Assembly (NCBI RefSeq): GCF_042477335.2 | Contig: NC_091247.1 | Span: 7,028,501-7,092,500, forward strand | DNA: 64,000 nucleotides | Source: Ovis canadensis | Lineage: Eukaryota; Chordata; Mammalia; Artiodactyla; Bovidae | Direction of reading: 5' to 3' | Shown here: in pieces, positions 53,333-63,953 of the stretch | How the letters are laid out: each line of letters opens with the position of its first letter | How positions within the stretch are numbered: position 1 is the stretch's first letter | Position numbers and translations under genes: made by a program | Notes under the pieces: generated by a model | What the model was told of the DNA's origin: nothing | What the model saw: the letters and a program-made list of their open reading frames with translations, nothing else | The model's database searches: none

Positions 53333-53366
<34 letters not shown>
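53333..53366. repeat. (CT)17 microsatellite ending in a splice-acceptor-like AG
   Basis: Uninterrupted CT for 34 bp followed by AGGA. It mimics a polypyrimidine tract plus AG acceptor, but the downstream frame shows no exon-like properties. Confidence 0.95.
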
Positions 53367-53367
<1 letters not shown>

Positions 53368-54000
53368 GGACCCGGCAAAGAGCAATAGCAGGAGCAGTGG
53401 GCCGGGAAACTGCTCAGCCAGGGAGACAAAAGGCTGTGCTACCCTCAGAGCATTTGAAACCTCGCATCTCTCACACCTCGGCCCTAATGAGAAGCAGGAA
53501 AAACTGCAGCTGGCAGGGAAGGCAGATGCTCCAAGAGGATGGCAGGGCAGAGCATTTATCCAGATACATCTCCACTCCCTGCCACCCTGGGGACCATCCT
53601 GCCCCACAGAGGCCCCTCAAAGAGCGTTTCCAAGCAACAGAGAGCAAGCAGAAGTCCTGGGCTACGTTTGGGGCTCACTCTTAATGGTGCAGATGGGAGG
53701 GCATGGGAGAATCAGACCACACATGGGAAATGGCGCGGGTGCAATGGTGCTTATGCCCACGGTCCCAGGAGGTCTGGGCTGTGACAGCCACAAAGATCCG
53801 GCACACCCTATTCCAACCTCCAGATGTGAAAACGCACAGCCGGGGGACAGCAGAGGGGCGCATGGTCCTCTTCCTAGGGATGCGGCCAGCCTTCATCAAC
53901 TACAAGGACATCCAGCCTCATACACCTCACACCCTGAGCTCCAGGCCCAGCCTGTGTTTAACAAAGCAGTGAAGAGTGTCCAATAAGCGTCTGGCTGGTC
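53367..54000. other. Single-copy non-coding DNA
   Basis: No gene or clear repeat is seen. Confidence 0.4.
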
Positions 54001-54212
54001 ATAGGTGGCTCAGCGGTAAAGAACGCACCTGCCAATGCAGGAGATGCAGAGACGCGGGTTCGATCCCTGGGTCGGGAAGATCCCCTGGAGGAGAGCTTGG
54101 CAACCCACTCCTGTATTCTTGCCTGGAGAATCCCCATGGACAGAGGAACCTGGCGAGCTACAGTCCATGGGGTCGCACAGAGTCGGACACGACTGAGCAA
54201 CAGAGCACGCGC
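54001..54212 (+). mobile_element. Bov-tA SINE
   Basis: Plus-strand copy from 'aggtggctcagcggtaaag' to 'cacgactgagcaacagagca', followed by an alternating 'cgcgcgcatgcac' end. Confidence 0.95.
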
Positions 54213-54375
54213 GCATGCACGGCATCAGACATTGTCGAGTTCAAATCCTGACTGCACTGAAAACATCCTGACTGGGTGACCTTGAGCACATAGCTTGCCC
54301 TCTCTGAGCCTCAGTTTCCTTTCTGTGAAGGGGAAGATGATGTCCACGTCCAGCAACCGTGAGAATTCATGTCTG
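54213..54375 (+). mobile_element. MIR
   Basis: 'agttcaaatcctgactgcac', 'gggtgaccttgagcacatag' and 'tctctgagcctcagtttcct' are plus-strand MIR. Confidence 0.8.
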
Positions 54376-54514
54376 TTTTGATAACAGGATCTAGACCACT
54401 GGTTAGAAAAATGGCCTGATTCCTTCCAGAAATTTCCACTGTTGCTATGCTCACAGGGCTCCTGGGAGATGCCTCCAGGTCTCTTACCATTCAGAGAAGC
54501 ATGGGCTCCACTTG
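54376..54514. other. Short interval
   Basis: Nothing supportable is seen. Confidence 0.35.
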
Positions 54515-54685
54515 CGTGAAGGAGGATTTATCTTATTTTTAACGAAGTTGAGGCCACTTTGCAATCAGAGCCCTCGTGGTTGGAGCGCAGAAGATCCTAG
54601 GAAGGGGTATTAATCAAGGCGCCTTAAGGACATGCAAATCAGGAGAAAGCTCAAGTGATTAAGGGGGTGATGAGGCCTGGGGTCC
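54515..54685. promoter_or_regulatory. Candidate conserved enhancer with POU and NKX2-like sites
   Basis: Repeat-free. TTAATCAAGG at 54610-54619, a POU octamer ATGCAAAT at 54632-54639, and TCAAGTGATTAAG at 54651-54663, where TCAAGTG is the NKX2-type core joined to a homeodomain ATTA. Dense homeodomain motifs in 60 bp suggest an enhancer. Not tested. Confidence 0.42.
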
Positions 54686-55059
54686 AGCCTTTATCCCCAT
54701 CTGAGATGAGAGAACCAGAGGCCCAGCTGGGGGCATCGGCCAAGGGGCCTCAGGGGACCAGGGACACAAGACTGTCAGCCAGTGGAGATAGAGGGAGAGA
54801 CAGCCACGCAGAGGCAGCTGAACAGCCCTGGTGGTGGAGCTGATGTGGCACCCCTGCCGGCTCCCCGATTCCCCTGCAGCTGCAGAGCAAGGGGCTGCCT
54901 GGCAGGGCCCTTTGCCCAGACTGGATGGGCTGCTCTTCAGTGATCAGAGAACAGCCCTGTGGGAGTGACGGGCCCAGGGAGGGCACATGGCTTTTGGAAA
55001 TCTGGCAGCCTCTCTCATGTGATGGATGTACCCACCCCGTGTAGACCCGAGAGCTCCGC
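54686..55059. other. Single-copy interval
   Basis: No gene is seen. Confidence 0.4.
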
Positions 55060-55228
55060 ATCTCCATGGGATTCTCTGTGGAGAATGGATTCATCTCCCC
55101 GGCAAGAATACTGAAGTGGGTTGCCATGCCCTCCTCCAGGGGATTTTTCGACCTAGGGATAGAACCCGTGTCTCAGGCCTCCTGCATTGGCAGGCAGGTT
55201 CTTTACCACCAGCGCCACCTAGGAAGCC
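55060..55228 (-). mobile_element. Bov-tA SINE, 3'-truncated
   Basis: Minus copy. The Bov-A end is disrupted ('tctgtggagaatggattcat' replaces part) while the tRNA-like head 'accaccagcgccacctagga' is kept. Confidence 0.88.
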
Positions 55229-55907
55229 ATCCGCATGTGTGGACGTGACCTAAGGTCACAGGTGGGTGTGTGCACAAGGGGGCCATCTCGGGGATGGACA
55301 CACTCATGAAAAGCTGGCATCAAAGAATGGCCGACAAGGGGGTTGTCTGAGCTGGTTACCTGTTTTCAGACTTCCTCGTCTCCCTGTAAAACAAGGACTG
55401 AGGGGTGGGAAGATGCTACAACACATTGTTCAGTGACGGGGAAAAAATGTAGGTTGTAAAACACCGGCTGGTGAAGACCACCTTTGGAAAAAAAAAAAAA
55501 GAGATATCTAGAATAATCTGGAAGGAAGGGGAATCACAGAAACATCCACAGTAGTTACTGTGGAGAAGGTAGGTTTCAGATTACTGTTACTTTCTTCTTT
55601 TGTATTAATTTTTTTATGGTGATGAGCATGTATTACATGTATAATGAATAAAGCTATTTTCTCTTCTTTTCGTAAGAAAACTGCTCTGATGCTTGACTTC
55701 ACCTCTTCTCCCCAATCCCTTTACAATGAAATAAAAGATTCAACTGGACCTTGAGAGTGATACCCACCCAGCCCCTTTGGGCATCAGATCAGTGAGCCCC
55801 CTTCCTAGCACAAGGCAGCTAACAACCAAGCAAGGAACAGGCAGGCCAGAACTGGAGTTATTGTCAGACCCTCATCTTCTTTGGATGATGCAGGGGGAAA
55901 AAAGGAA
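55229..55907. other. AT-rich DNA with LINE-like 3' end
   Basis: 55490-55640 ('agatatctagaataatctgg', 'gtagttactgtggagaaggt', 'gagcatgtattacatgtata') resembles the 3' end of an old LINE. No gene is seen. Confidence 0.45.
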
Positions 55908-55986
55908 CATACAAATATCAGATCATTAGGTTGTACACCTGAAACTAACATGCCATGTGTCAATTATACTAAAAAAAAAAAAAAGG
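55908..55986 (+). mobile_element. L1 3' terminus with poly(A)
   Basis: 'taggttgtacacctgaaact' followed by 'gtgtcaattatacta' and A14 is the typical L1 3' end. Confidence 0.7.
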
Positions 55987-57329
55987 GGGGGAAGGCACGG
56001 CAATCATTCCATACAGGGCATAGATAACATCTTGTGTGATTCCAAATCCTTTCTCCTAAACCGCTGGACCAGAGGGGTGCAGGGACTGAGTTGTCCCTTT
56101 GGAATAGCAATATGGCACCTACGGTATAGCTTAGCTGACACCCCAGCAGGGCCTGGGCAGCCCCCACAGTCAAGTACATAAATATCTCTGCAATGAAATG
56201 TATAAATGTTCACATCAAGGGGAATAAATAAAGCTATAAATAGTTTCCTATTGGTTGAGGTCCAATTTTTGCTTCCTAATGAATTTGCCACCATCTTACA
56301 AAAGAATTTTGGGTTTTCGGACCTTTGGTTAATTTCAAAGTTCCAGATAAGGGGTGGGGGTCAGGTCAGAGTCGGCCTGGGGCGCTCTGGTTTGGCTATT
56401 TCCTTGCAGGGCTCCTTCCCCAGCAGCAGGGCCAGATGCCTGCACAGTCCCTTGGGAACCCCACTTGGTTTACTGCTCGGGGATCGCTGTCTCCCAACGC
56501 TCGGTACTTTTTAGACAAGGGTCCCCTATTCTCCTTTTGCACAAAACCCCACAAGTCACGTGGCTAGCCCTTTCTGTGTCAAGGCAGTCGCTCAGTAAGT
56601 ACTAGCTGAATGAATGAATGAGATGCTGTTCCTCTCCTACCCGCTTTGCCCCACCCTGATTTTCCATCAGCATGGAGAACGGAGAACTTACGCTCAAGTC
56701 CTGAGTGGCCCACTCACCAGAGCCAGAGGGTGCCCAGACCCTCATTTAGAATCTCGGGGGCAGGTACTTGAGTTTCTAACTTGTGCCCTGAGCGGTTCAG
56801 ACCCACATGACACTGCGAACCAACCGTGTGTGGTCTTCTGGAGGGCGACTTTGCTCTCTCTCCCTCCTTGGCTCGCTGCGTCATCTCAGGCAGGTTGCCA
56901 GACCTCTCTGAACTTCCTAAAATGGGCAAAGGGTTAACTCCTACCCTTGAGCTCTACCAGTCAACTGTCTGGGAACAAGCCCCTTCCTGCCAGTTATAGG
57001 GAGCTCCCAGGGAGGGGGCAGGAAGTCTAATCTGCGAGTCTTCCCTGTTCGCCGTGGACCCCAGCTCTCAGCCTGCTTGGGGGTGGGCAGGTGGAGGGCT
57101 CAGCAAACATGTCCCATGTGTGTGCATGGGAGAGCAAGCTGGTCTCCTCTCGCAGGGCTGCATGAGGGTGGGGGAGGGTGTGCAGAAGGCATACAGAAGG
57201 TGCCGCATAAGTGGAGCTGTCTTTCTTGGTCTCACAGCCTCCACCTGGGGCTGGGTGGAGGCCTGCAGGCTGGAGGAGAGGAAGGCAGGAGGCAAGGAAG
57301 GCAGGGGCCGGAAGGATCGAGTCCAGGCA
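55987..57329. other. Single-copy DNA with MEF2-like site
   Basis: Few repeats. An AT-rich segment at 56170-56340 contains a perfect MEF2 consensus CTATAAATAG (56234-56243), downstream of 'ggaataaataaag'. No gene is supported. Confidence 0.42.
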
Positions 57330-57455
57330 CGTCCTGATACCAATTAAGGCCGGCCTGGCGCAGGGGGGCCGCAGTCGGCATTTATCAGCCTGCCAGGGAG
57401 GGGCTGGCAAGCTGTCCTCCGGCTGACGGATTAGACAGCGGACAATTAGGTTTCA
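57330..57455. promoter_or_regulatory. Candidate conserved enhancer with homeodomain and GATA-like sites
   Basis: CCAATTAA (57340-57347), 'gcatttatcagcc' (GATA-like) near 57379, GGATTAGA (57428-57435, OTX/PITX type) and CAATTAG (57443-57449) lie within 120 bp. A GC-rich matrix surrounds these AT-rich cores. Not tested. Confidence 0.45.
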
Positions 57456-57461
57456 GGCAGG

Positions 57462-57464
<3 letters not shown>

Positions 57465-57522
<58 letters not shown>

Positions 57523-57524
57523 AC
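57465..57524. repeat. Compound microsatellite (TC)17(AC)13
   Basis: TC runs uninterrupted from 57465 to 57498 and AC from 57499 to 57524. It is probably highly polymorphic and flanks the candidate enhancer by 15 bp. Confidence 0.97.
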
Positions 57525-58479
57525 GCATCCCTTCCTCCATCAGTCTGTAAGGCCCAGTGACAGAGCCCAGCTGGGTCCCAGCCCAGCCCCCAGTGGTGGG
57601 GACAAAACAGACACAGAGCACCCACTGCGAAGAGACGAGAAACGCCCCCTCAAAGAGAATACCCGGGGAGCCGGGGACCCAACCCGACAGCCACAAGGGC
57701 CACCGCTCAAGACCCCACAGTCTCCACCCCCAGCCCCAGCCATCCTTTCCCACCAGATCGGGAGTGGGGTACCCTCCAGAGCTCAGCACCCAGAACCCCA
57801 TGGTGGTGATGGGTGCTTTTTAGAGTGGAGTGGGGTGGGGTGAGCCTGAGCCTCCTGAGGACCCCTTCCTTTCCCAGAAATAGCCTCCTCGCTTCTCCAG
57901 TTGAAACCTCTGATCACTGGGTCCCAGTGGAAGGGACGTGTGGACCAGGAAGGGGACTTTGAAGGACTCTGGGGACCGGAGGAAAAGCCTTCAAGATTCT
58001 AGACCGTGTCATACTGCAGACTCTTGGGATGAGTCAGGGACACTAGAGGGGAAGAGGATGGCCTGAATTTTCCTTTGGTCAAGGCAGGATCTGGTGGGAC
58101 TGTCAGGCACCTCTGACCCACGGCTGCAGGCCCCGACCTCTGCCCCGGGTCTTGGACACGGTGGCCGACCCCTGCCTCCACGCCCCCACACCAACCCCTG
58201 TGGGACCTTCCCTCAACAAGCTCTAAGATGAGCTCATCACCGTGTCGGCGAACGGGCATCGTAGTCACTCCAAGGCCGGGTCCAGAAATCTGGGTTCAGC
58301 CTCATCTCCCCACACCCCTCCCCTTCCACAGCTGGAACAGCAAGCCCCGTTCTTTACCTCCTGGAGAGCTTTCGAATCTGCCTTCCCCTCTCAGTCCCCA
58401 GGGAACCATCTTGCCTGGAGATCGCCCTGGTCTCTGGCTTCTGTTCTTTCCTCTAACTCCATTCTGCCCTCAGCCATCC
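57525..58479. other. Single-copy non-coding DNA
   Basis: No gene is seen. A 'gtggagtggggtggggtgag' run is at about 57824-57843. Confidence 0.45.
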
Positions 58480-58800
58480 AGGAGTCAGCTTGAATGCCCT
58501 CTGACCCTGCCCTCTGCCCCCTGCTTCAGTCCTCCTGGGTTCCAGCACCTTCGGCAGAGAGGCCAGCTCTGGTTGCAGCCTCTAGCCAGGTCTCCCACCT
58601 CTCTGCTCTGCTGGCCTCATTCACTCTTCACTCTCTGTTGTGATCTTGTTTATTTATTTAGTCACTTGGTTGATATTTGCTCCCCTGCACCTCACACTGG
58701 AATGTGATTCTTGGGGACAGAGACCAGCTCTCCCTTGTTCGCCTTGCTCAGCACCTGTTACCTGGCAGGGATGCTGGGTGGCTGTAGAGAAGTCTCCATG
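58480..58800 (+). mobile_element. Ancient L2-like 3' end
   Basis: 'tcagcttgaatgccctctga', 'ttatttatttagtcacttgg', 'tggggacagagaccagctct' and 'gctcagcacctgttacctgg' follow the L2-type 3' end. Confidence 0.6.
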
Positions 58801-59394
58801 ACGCCCACCCAACAGGGCCACAGTGACCAGCCGTTTCCCCAAGACCACACTTGCCTTAGCCTCCACCCTTCTGCCAGGAATGCCCCCGGCCTTCTGCATG
58901 TCTCTTGGCTGCCAGCTCCCACCCCCACCTCCCAAAGGCTCCTGACTTACCGGCTGCATTCCCTGTTCCCCTCCCCTGGGCTGAGCTGAGCCTGACCACC
59001 ACCGAGGCGGGGTGGCCAGTTCACTCGTCTGCCTCTCCTGCTGCATGGTGGGCTTTCCAAAGGCTGTCTCATGCACGGTGCCCAGAACACAGTAGGTGCC
59101 CGATGAATGTTGGTGAATGAGGCCAGAATGCCTACTCTATTCCCAGCACAGCCCTGCCTTCCTCTGGCCTGATCTCCTCGCTGCCTGAGCTTCTGAGGGT
59201 CCCAGGGCAGGAGGGGACATGACCAGGCCAGGTGACACAGACAGGGTGTGTCCTGGGGACCTTGGAACTAGGGATTCTACTCTGGAAAGAAGGGGCAAGG
59301 GCTTCTGGAATAACTGGGCTTTGAAGGACAGGAGGACAAGTTGGGGCAGAGAAAGAGAATAATTCATTTTTATTAATGAAAAATTACAAGCCAG
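58801..59394. other. Single-copy DNA with short L2/MIR tail
   Basis: 59083-59125 ('gaacacagtaggtgcccgat') is an L2/MIR-like tail. No gene is seen. Confidence 0.45.
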
Positions 59395-59580
59395 ACACCG
59401 GTTTCTTAGTTGACTTCCCTTGCTGATTCCTTGTAATGACCTTTTGGATAGATAGTTTTGCCCCCAATGTTCAGAAAACAGGTGGTCAAAGAGACCTGAA
59501 GCTGCTTGCCCAGGATCACGCAGCTCCATGCGGCAGGTTCAAATTCAAACCCAGGTGTGGCTGGTTCCAGGCACCGTATC
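59395..59580 (-). mobile_element. MIR fragment
   Basis: 'gcttgcccaggatcacgcag' and 'attcaaacccaggtgtggct' mark a minus-strand MIR. Confidence 0.65.
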
Positions 59581-59734
59581 TTTGCTCCATGCATCGTGCC
59601 AGGGTCTCAGCACCGGTAACCCAAGTGAGCAAAGGCCCGGCGACCGGATGGAATCATGGAAACAGAAATTACCTAAGAAGACTGTGAGGACTAACTTCCT
59701 ACCCTAGAGGCCTGTAGTGAAAGCCAGGGAGGGG

Positions 59735-59892
59735 GTAGTGGGTCAGTCACTTGTCTTCTCTGTGCCTCAGTTTCTGTGGCTGCAAAATGGGAACATAACA
59801 GCACCTGCTTCATACTGAGGGATAAATACCTATAAAGTGCCCAGAACGGTGCCTGGTAGAGAGAAAGCATTGCATAAATGGTTTCAAATAAA
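59735..59892 (+). mobile_element. MIR
   Basis: 'cttctctgtgcctcagtttc', 'tgcaaaatgggaacataaca', 'aagtgcccagaacggtgcct' mark a plus-strand MIR. Confidence 0.82.
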
Positions 59893-60405
59893 TAAACAGG
59901 GGACGTGGTTGGTCTGAGTCCACGCAGAGGTGCAGCAGAGTCCCTGGGACATCTCTGGACGGGAGCGTCTGAGGGCCCCGGGGCAGCAGAGGAGGATGAT
60001 GGGCTAGGGGCTGACAAGAGAGGTCATGGCTTCACTTGTCCCAGCCAGTGGTCGAGGCAAATCCTGGGAGACCCCTGGAAGAGCTCAGTGAGACCATGAG
60101 ACCCAAAGGCAGCCCTCTCCCCTGGTCCTTGGAAGCTGAGCTGCAGGGAGAGAGAATAAGCATTGTTCTTCCACCTAAAGAGACGCATGCGCACACAGGC
60201 TCCTGGATCACATCCCAAGGCAGTGAGAGGAGGTGAACCGTCCCCGGAGGACGAGATAGACGTCAGGGAGAGGAGCGTATTCCCCCTCAGCACCATCCCA
60301 ATTAAAATATAAAATCATAAAGACACCCAAGGCAGAGGTGGGGTGGGGGGGGGCGGCGACAGTCCTGGACTAGGGGGTCACGAGGTTGGTTGTTTTTCAG
60401 TTCTG
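59893..60405. other. Single-copy non-coding DNA
   Basis: No gene is seen. Confidence 0.45.
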
Positions 60406-60560
60406 CTCCATAATTCACTCACCCATTTACTCATTCAACAAACATACAGTGTGCACCTCTATATGCCTGATGCTGGGGCATAAACTGAGCCCACAGACAC
60501 AGTGCCTGCTCTCAGGGGACACACAGTCCAGGTGACACGCTGAATGGGCCCATTACCACT
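60406..60560. mobile_element. Old mammalian repeat, unnamed
   Basis: 'tcattcaacaaacatacagt' and 'cctgctctcaggggacacac' belong to a widespread family also seen at 6.6, 20.7, 22.1 and 33.3 kb. Confidence 0.5.
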
Positions 60561-60849
60561 GTCTCAGGACACTGAAGGAGAGTGGGGAGATGGACAAGAC
60601 CACCAAGCTCACCCGGATGCCAGGGCAGCCTTCCCTTGGGGGCGGCCATGGTTAAGCCAGTCCTGCAGGATATGGGTATATCCTGCAGATATAAGCCATC
60701 TGTGAGGCTTCAGAAAAACACCACGTTTCTCCGAACCTCCACATTTTGAAAAGAGGATATTTCATCATAGCCAGGCATTATACATGCTAGGGGAACCTCA
60801 GTGATTCTATCAGATCAAAGAAAAAGAATTTATCCTGTAAGAAGACCCT

Positions 60850-61076
60850 GCTGATTTACACAGGCTTTCCTGGCAGCTCATTGGTAAAGGATCTGCCTGC
60901 CAGTGCCGGAGAAGTGGGTTCTACCCCTGGGTTGGGAAGATCTCCGGGAGAAGGAAATGGCAACCCACTCCAGTATTTCCTGCCTGGAAAATCCCATAGA
61001 CAGAGGAGCCTGGCGTGCTACAGTCCATGGGGTTGCAAAGAGACACGACTTAGCAACAGAACAACTGCTAATTTAC
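60850..61076 (+). mobile_element. Bov-tA SINE with 10-bp TSD
   Basis: GCTGATTTAC (60850-60859) and GCTAATTTAC (61067-61076) flank a plus-strand copy lacking part of the 3' core ('caaagagacacgacttagca'). Confidence 0.95.
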
Positions 61077-61479
61077 TCTGTTAATTCCTCAAAAGGAGAG
61101 AAGGCATTGCAAAGGCCAGGAGATCGCTGACCTAGACCCAAGACCTCACCAGGCCAAGGTCAGAGGCAGAGTCTGAGGCTGTGAGATCCCCAGGAGGCCC
61201 GGGGCAGCCCCCGGCCCTTGGTGTGCCCCCGGGCCCAGAGCCCTCCTTTTCCTCTGCCTCTAGAGTTTGCTCCAGGTGACACGCTGTCCAGGCCCATCCT
61301 CTCTGTCCTTGTCACCTCCCTGGCCCTCAAGACAGGCCCTCTCGCTCTATGAAGGGACGACTCACAGCCAGGAAGACCAAGTTCCACGGTACCCAAGAGT
61401 CCCCTCTTGGACTGCGGGTGTCATTCTTGCTTGCCAATTCCCCCCTCATTCACACACGTACCACCAAGCCCAGATACGG
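61077..61479. other. Single-copy non-coding DNA
   Basis: No gene is seen. Confidence 0.4.
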
Positions 61480-61605
61480 AGCCTCCACAAAGCCCCTTAT
61501 TAAGAAATTGGTCAATTTCCTGCTAATTAAAATAAATACTATGCCACATTAAAGGCCAATTAGTTTGCAGAGCTGCCAGGGAAACGTCGCCTGGAAAATG
61601 TACAC
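61480..61605. promoter_or_regulatory. Candidate conserved AT-rich homeodomain-site cluster
   Basis: AT-rich core inside GC-rich DNA: TTATTAAG near 61497, GCTAATTAAA at 61522-61531, 'aataaatac' and CCAATTAG at 61557-61564. Three TAATTA/AATTAG-type cores within 70 bp, no repeat similarity. This is the composition of many developmental enhancers. Not tested. Confidence 0.48.
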
Positions 61606-61925
61606 CCCACCCCATCCCCCACATCCTCAGAAAAGGGCGGCCGCGGCACTGGCAGCAGTGGCGGGGGGAGGCCTGGCAACATGGGCTTCCAGCGAGGGTG
61701 GGGAGGAAGGGACGGCCAGCTGGGGGCCAGGCGGCAGCGGGCGCTGCCAGGTGGGGCTTCCCTTTCCTGGAAGGACCCTGCTCGCTCAGCCCAGCAGCCC
61801 CGGACCCCACCCCTCCCCAGGAAACGCAGTCCCTGAGACCAGGTCTCCCTGGCCAAGTCCACACCCAAAGGCAAGCCTGTTCTCCATAAGGAGTATCTTT
61901 AATTTCTGAAAAAGATGGGACGTGG
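61606..61925. other. GC-rich single-copy DNA
   Basis: Moderately CpG-rich ('gggcggccgcggcactggc') beside the AT-rich cluster. No gene is seen. Confidence 0.45.
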
Positions 61926-62092
61926 GGATTTCCCTGGTGACCCAGTGGTTAAGGCTCCATGCTTCCAACGCGGCTGGTGCAGCTTTGATCCCTGGTCAGG
62001 GAACCAAGATCCCACTTGACTCATGGCCAAAATAGAAAATAAGCTTTCCATTCTTTTTTTTTTTCTAAAAAAAAAAAAAAAAGAAGACAGGA
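61926..62092 (+). mobile_element. CHR-2-type SINE
   Basis: Plus-strand copy from 'gggatttccctggtgaccca' to 'ctcatggccaaaatagaaaa', with a mixed T-run/A16 tail. Confidence 0.9.
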
Positions 62093-62245
62093 TCTCTAAG
62101 GCTGTAATCACAGGCTCTCCCTGTACCCCTAAGTTATCTCACTGAGCCCCACAGCAGTCCTTGGAGAGAGGTGCCACTATCCCCATTTTGCAGATGAGCA
62201 AGCTGAGGTCCAAAGCCGCCAAGTCCCTCTCCTGAGGTCTCAGCT
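62093..62245 (-). mobile_element. MIR
   Basis: 'atccccattttgcagatgag' followed by 'caagctgaggtccaaagccg' is minus-strand MIR. Confidence 0.75.
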
Positions 62246-62454
62246 TCTAGGGGCAGAGCAGGAGGTATGCCAGGTACCCTCCAACTTATACACAGATAAA
62301 CCTGTAATGGTTCCTTTTACAACACTGAGGATTTTTCCATAACATAGAAAAGGGCAGGGGAATGGCCACGTCTGCATAAAAACAAATTCCATTGGTTGCG
62401 TTTGTTCACGGTGAGGCCTAACTATTCCCTAATTATAAGAAAGCACCTGTTTGG
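62246..62454. other. Short AT-rich interval
   Basis: Nothing supportable is seen. Confidence 0.35.
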
Positions 62455-62565
62455 TCCTTGCTAGGCCCTGTGCGGTTGTCATCTCATGCAACCTCACTCG
62501 CACCTGAGGCTCAGAGAGGTTAGGGAAAGTGCCCAAGGTCACACAGCCTGTCCATGTCTTAGCCA
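62455..62565 (-). mobile_element. MIR
   Basis: 'ctgaggctcagagaggttag' followed by 'gtgcccaaggtcacacagcc' is minus-strand MIR. Confidence 0.78.
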
Positions 62566-63751
62566 CGGAAATCTGCCTTTGAAGTCCAAGTTTCTCCATT
62601 TCCTCAAGGTCAAAGCCGAAGTCTGTAGGTCTTCTGCTTTCCTGGCAAGGCAATGCGCTACAGAAGACGGCACGGGGCTCTGTGTGACACACTCCTTTCT
62701 CGCCCCGGGCCTCGGCCCTCTCATCTCCCACATGGACCTCATTCAGCGTGAACATCCTGCAGAGGCACTTGGTCTGGGGCCAGTGGCTGGGCACAGAGCA
62801 TCCACCCAGACAGGAGCAACAGCATCCCTCTGCCAGGACACGGAGACCTGGCTGCCCTGCAGTGAGTGGCAGGAAGAAGCCCCATGACCAGACAGGGACA
62901 GAATGAGAAGGGTGGGGACAAGCGCTCCCATGGCGCTGGCTACAGAGCCACACCCCCGGCTGCCACTGCACCACAGACAGCTCCCAGGGCAGGGAGGGGA
63001 CGTCCCCTCTGCCCCCAGCAGCTCCCGTAGGACCTGGGTAACTGGTGCCCATCTACCCCACACATCCACCCGAGGCACCATTTCCCACGTGGCCCCGTAG
63101 ATTAGTGGCTCTTCCCAGGCCAGGAGCAGAAGGCAGTGAAGGTAAGCAGGGGAGGGGGTAGGAAACGTGCAGGGAGAGGGAGGGAAGGTGGGGGGCCTCT
63201 GAACCTCCCCCTCGTGCTGAGCGCTAACTTGGAGGCCCCAGCATGTCACAAAAAATGCTCCCACGGGACTCATCAGAGGGGCGCTCAGGCATCCTGCTTC
63301 TGTCTGATAAGGAAGAAGCAGCGCAGGCGTGGGGAGTGGTCTGCGTCCGTCCACCGTGAGGACTTACAGCTTGGGGACTGGCCAAAGTAGGAGAGTCAGA
63401 GGGGCGGTAAATACGGCCGCCATGTGGGCGGCAGCCATGGGCCGCATGTGCACAGAACTCTGGATGCAGAGAGGATGTGGAGCAATTCGCCAGGAGGGTG
63501 GTTCCCAGAGCAGCTGACGGCGGACCGAGGTCCAAAAGCAGCAGGGAGAAGGGCGGGCACTCCTGGCAGAGCGCACCGTGCGGGCAAAGGCCCAGAGGCC
63601 TGACCCAAAAGAACATGGCGGGCCGGGAGGACAGAGCAGCCCTGTGGAGTCGAGCGGTTGGCGCTAACGAGATGGGCGAGGAAGACTGGATTCACATGGT
63701 CAGGGCCTTCGGCATCTTCATCGAGCTCTGCCACGTTTTAGACTCAGTAAT
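62566..63751. other. GC-rich single-copy DNA
   Basis: Frames up to about 207 codons on the minus strand lack domains and overlap a MIR. 63555-63600 ('cgggcaaaggcccagaggcc') is a trace of an old repeat. No gene is supported. Confidence 0.45.
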
Positions 63752-63953
63752 AACAGTGCTTCCCTGGGGGCTCAGTGGTCAAGAACCCACCTGCCAATGC
63801 TAGAGAGGCGGGTTCCATCCCTGGGTTGGGAAGGCAATGGCATCCCGCTCCCGGATTCTTGCCTGAGAAATCCCACGGAACAGACTCTGCAAACTACAGT
63901 CCATGGGGTCGCAAAGGAGTCAGACACGACTTATCGACTAAACGACAACAGTG
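63752..63953 (+). mobile_element. Bov-tA SINE with short TSD
   Basis: AACAGTG (63752-63758 and 63947-63953) flanks a plus-strand copy with an internal deletion after 'catccctgggttgggaagg'. Confidence 0.93.
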
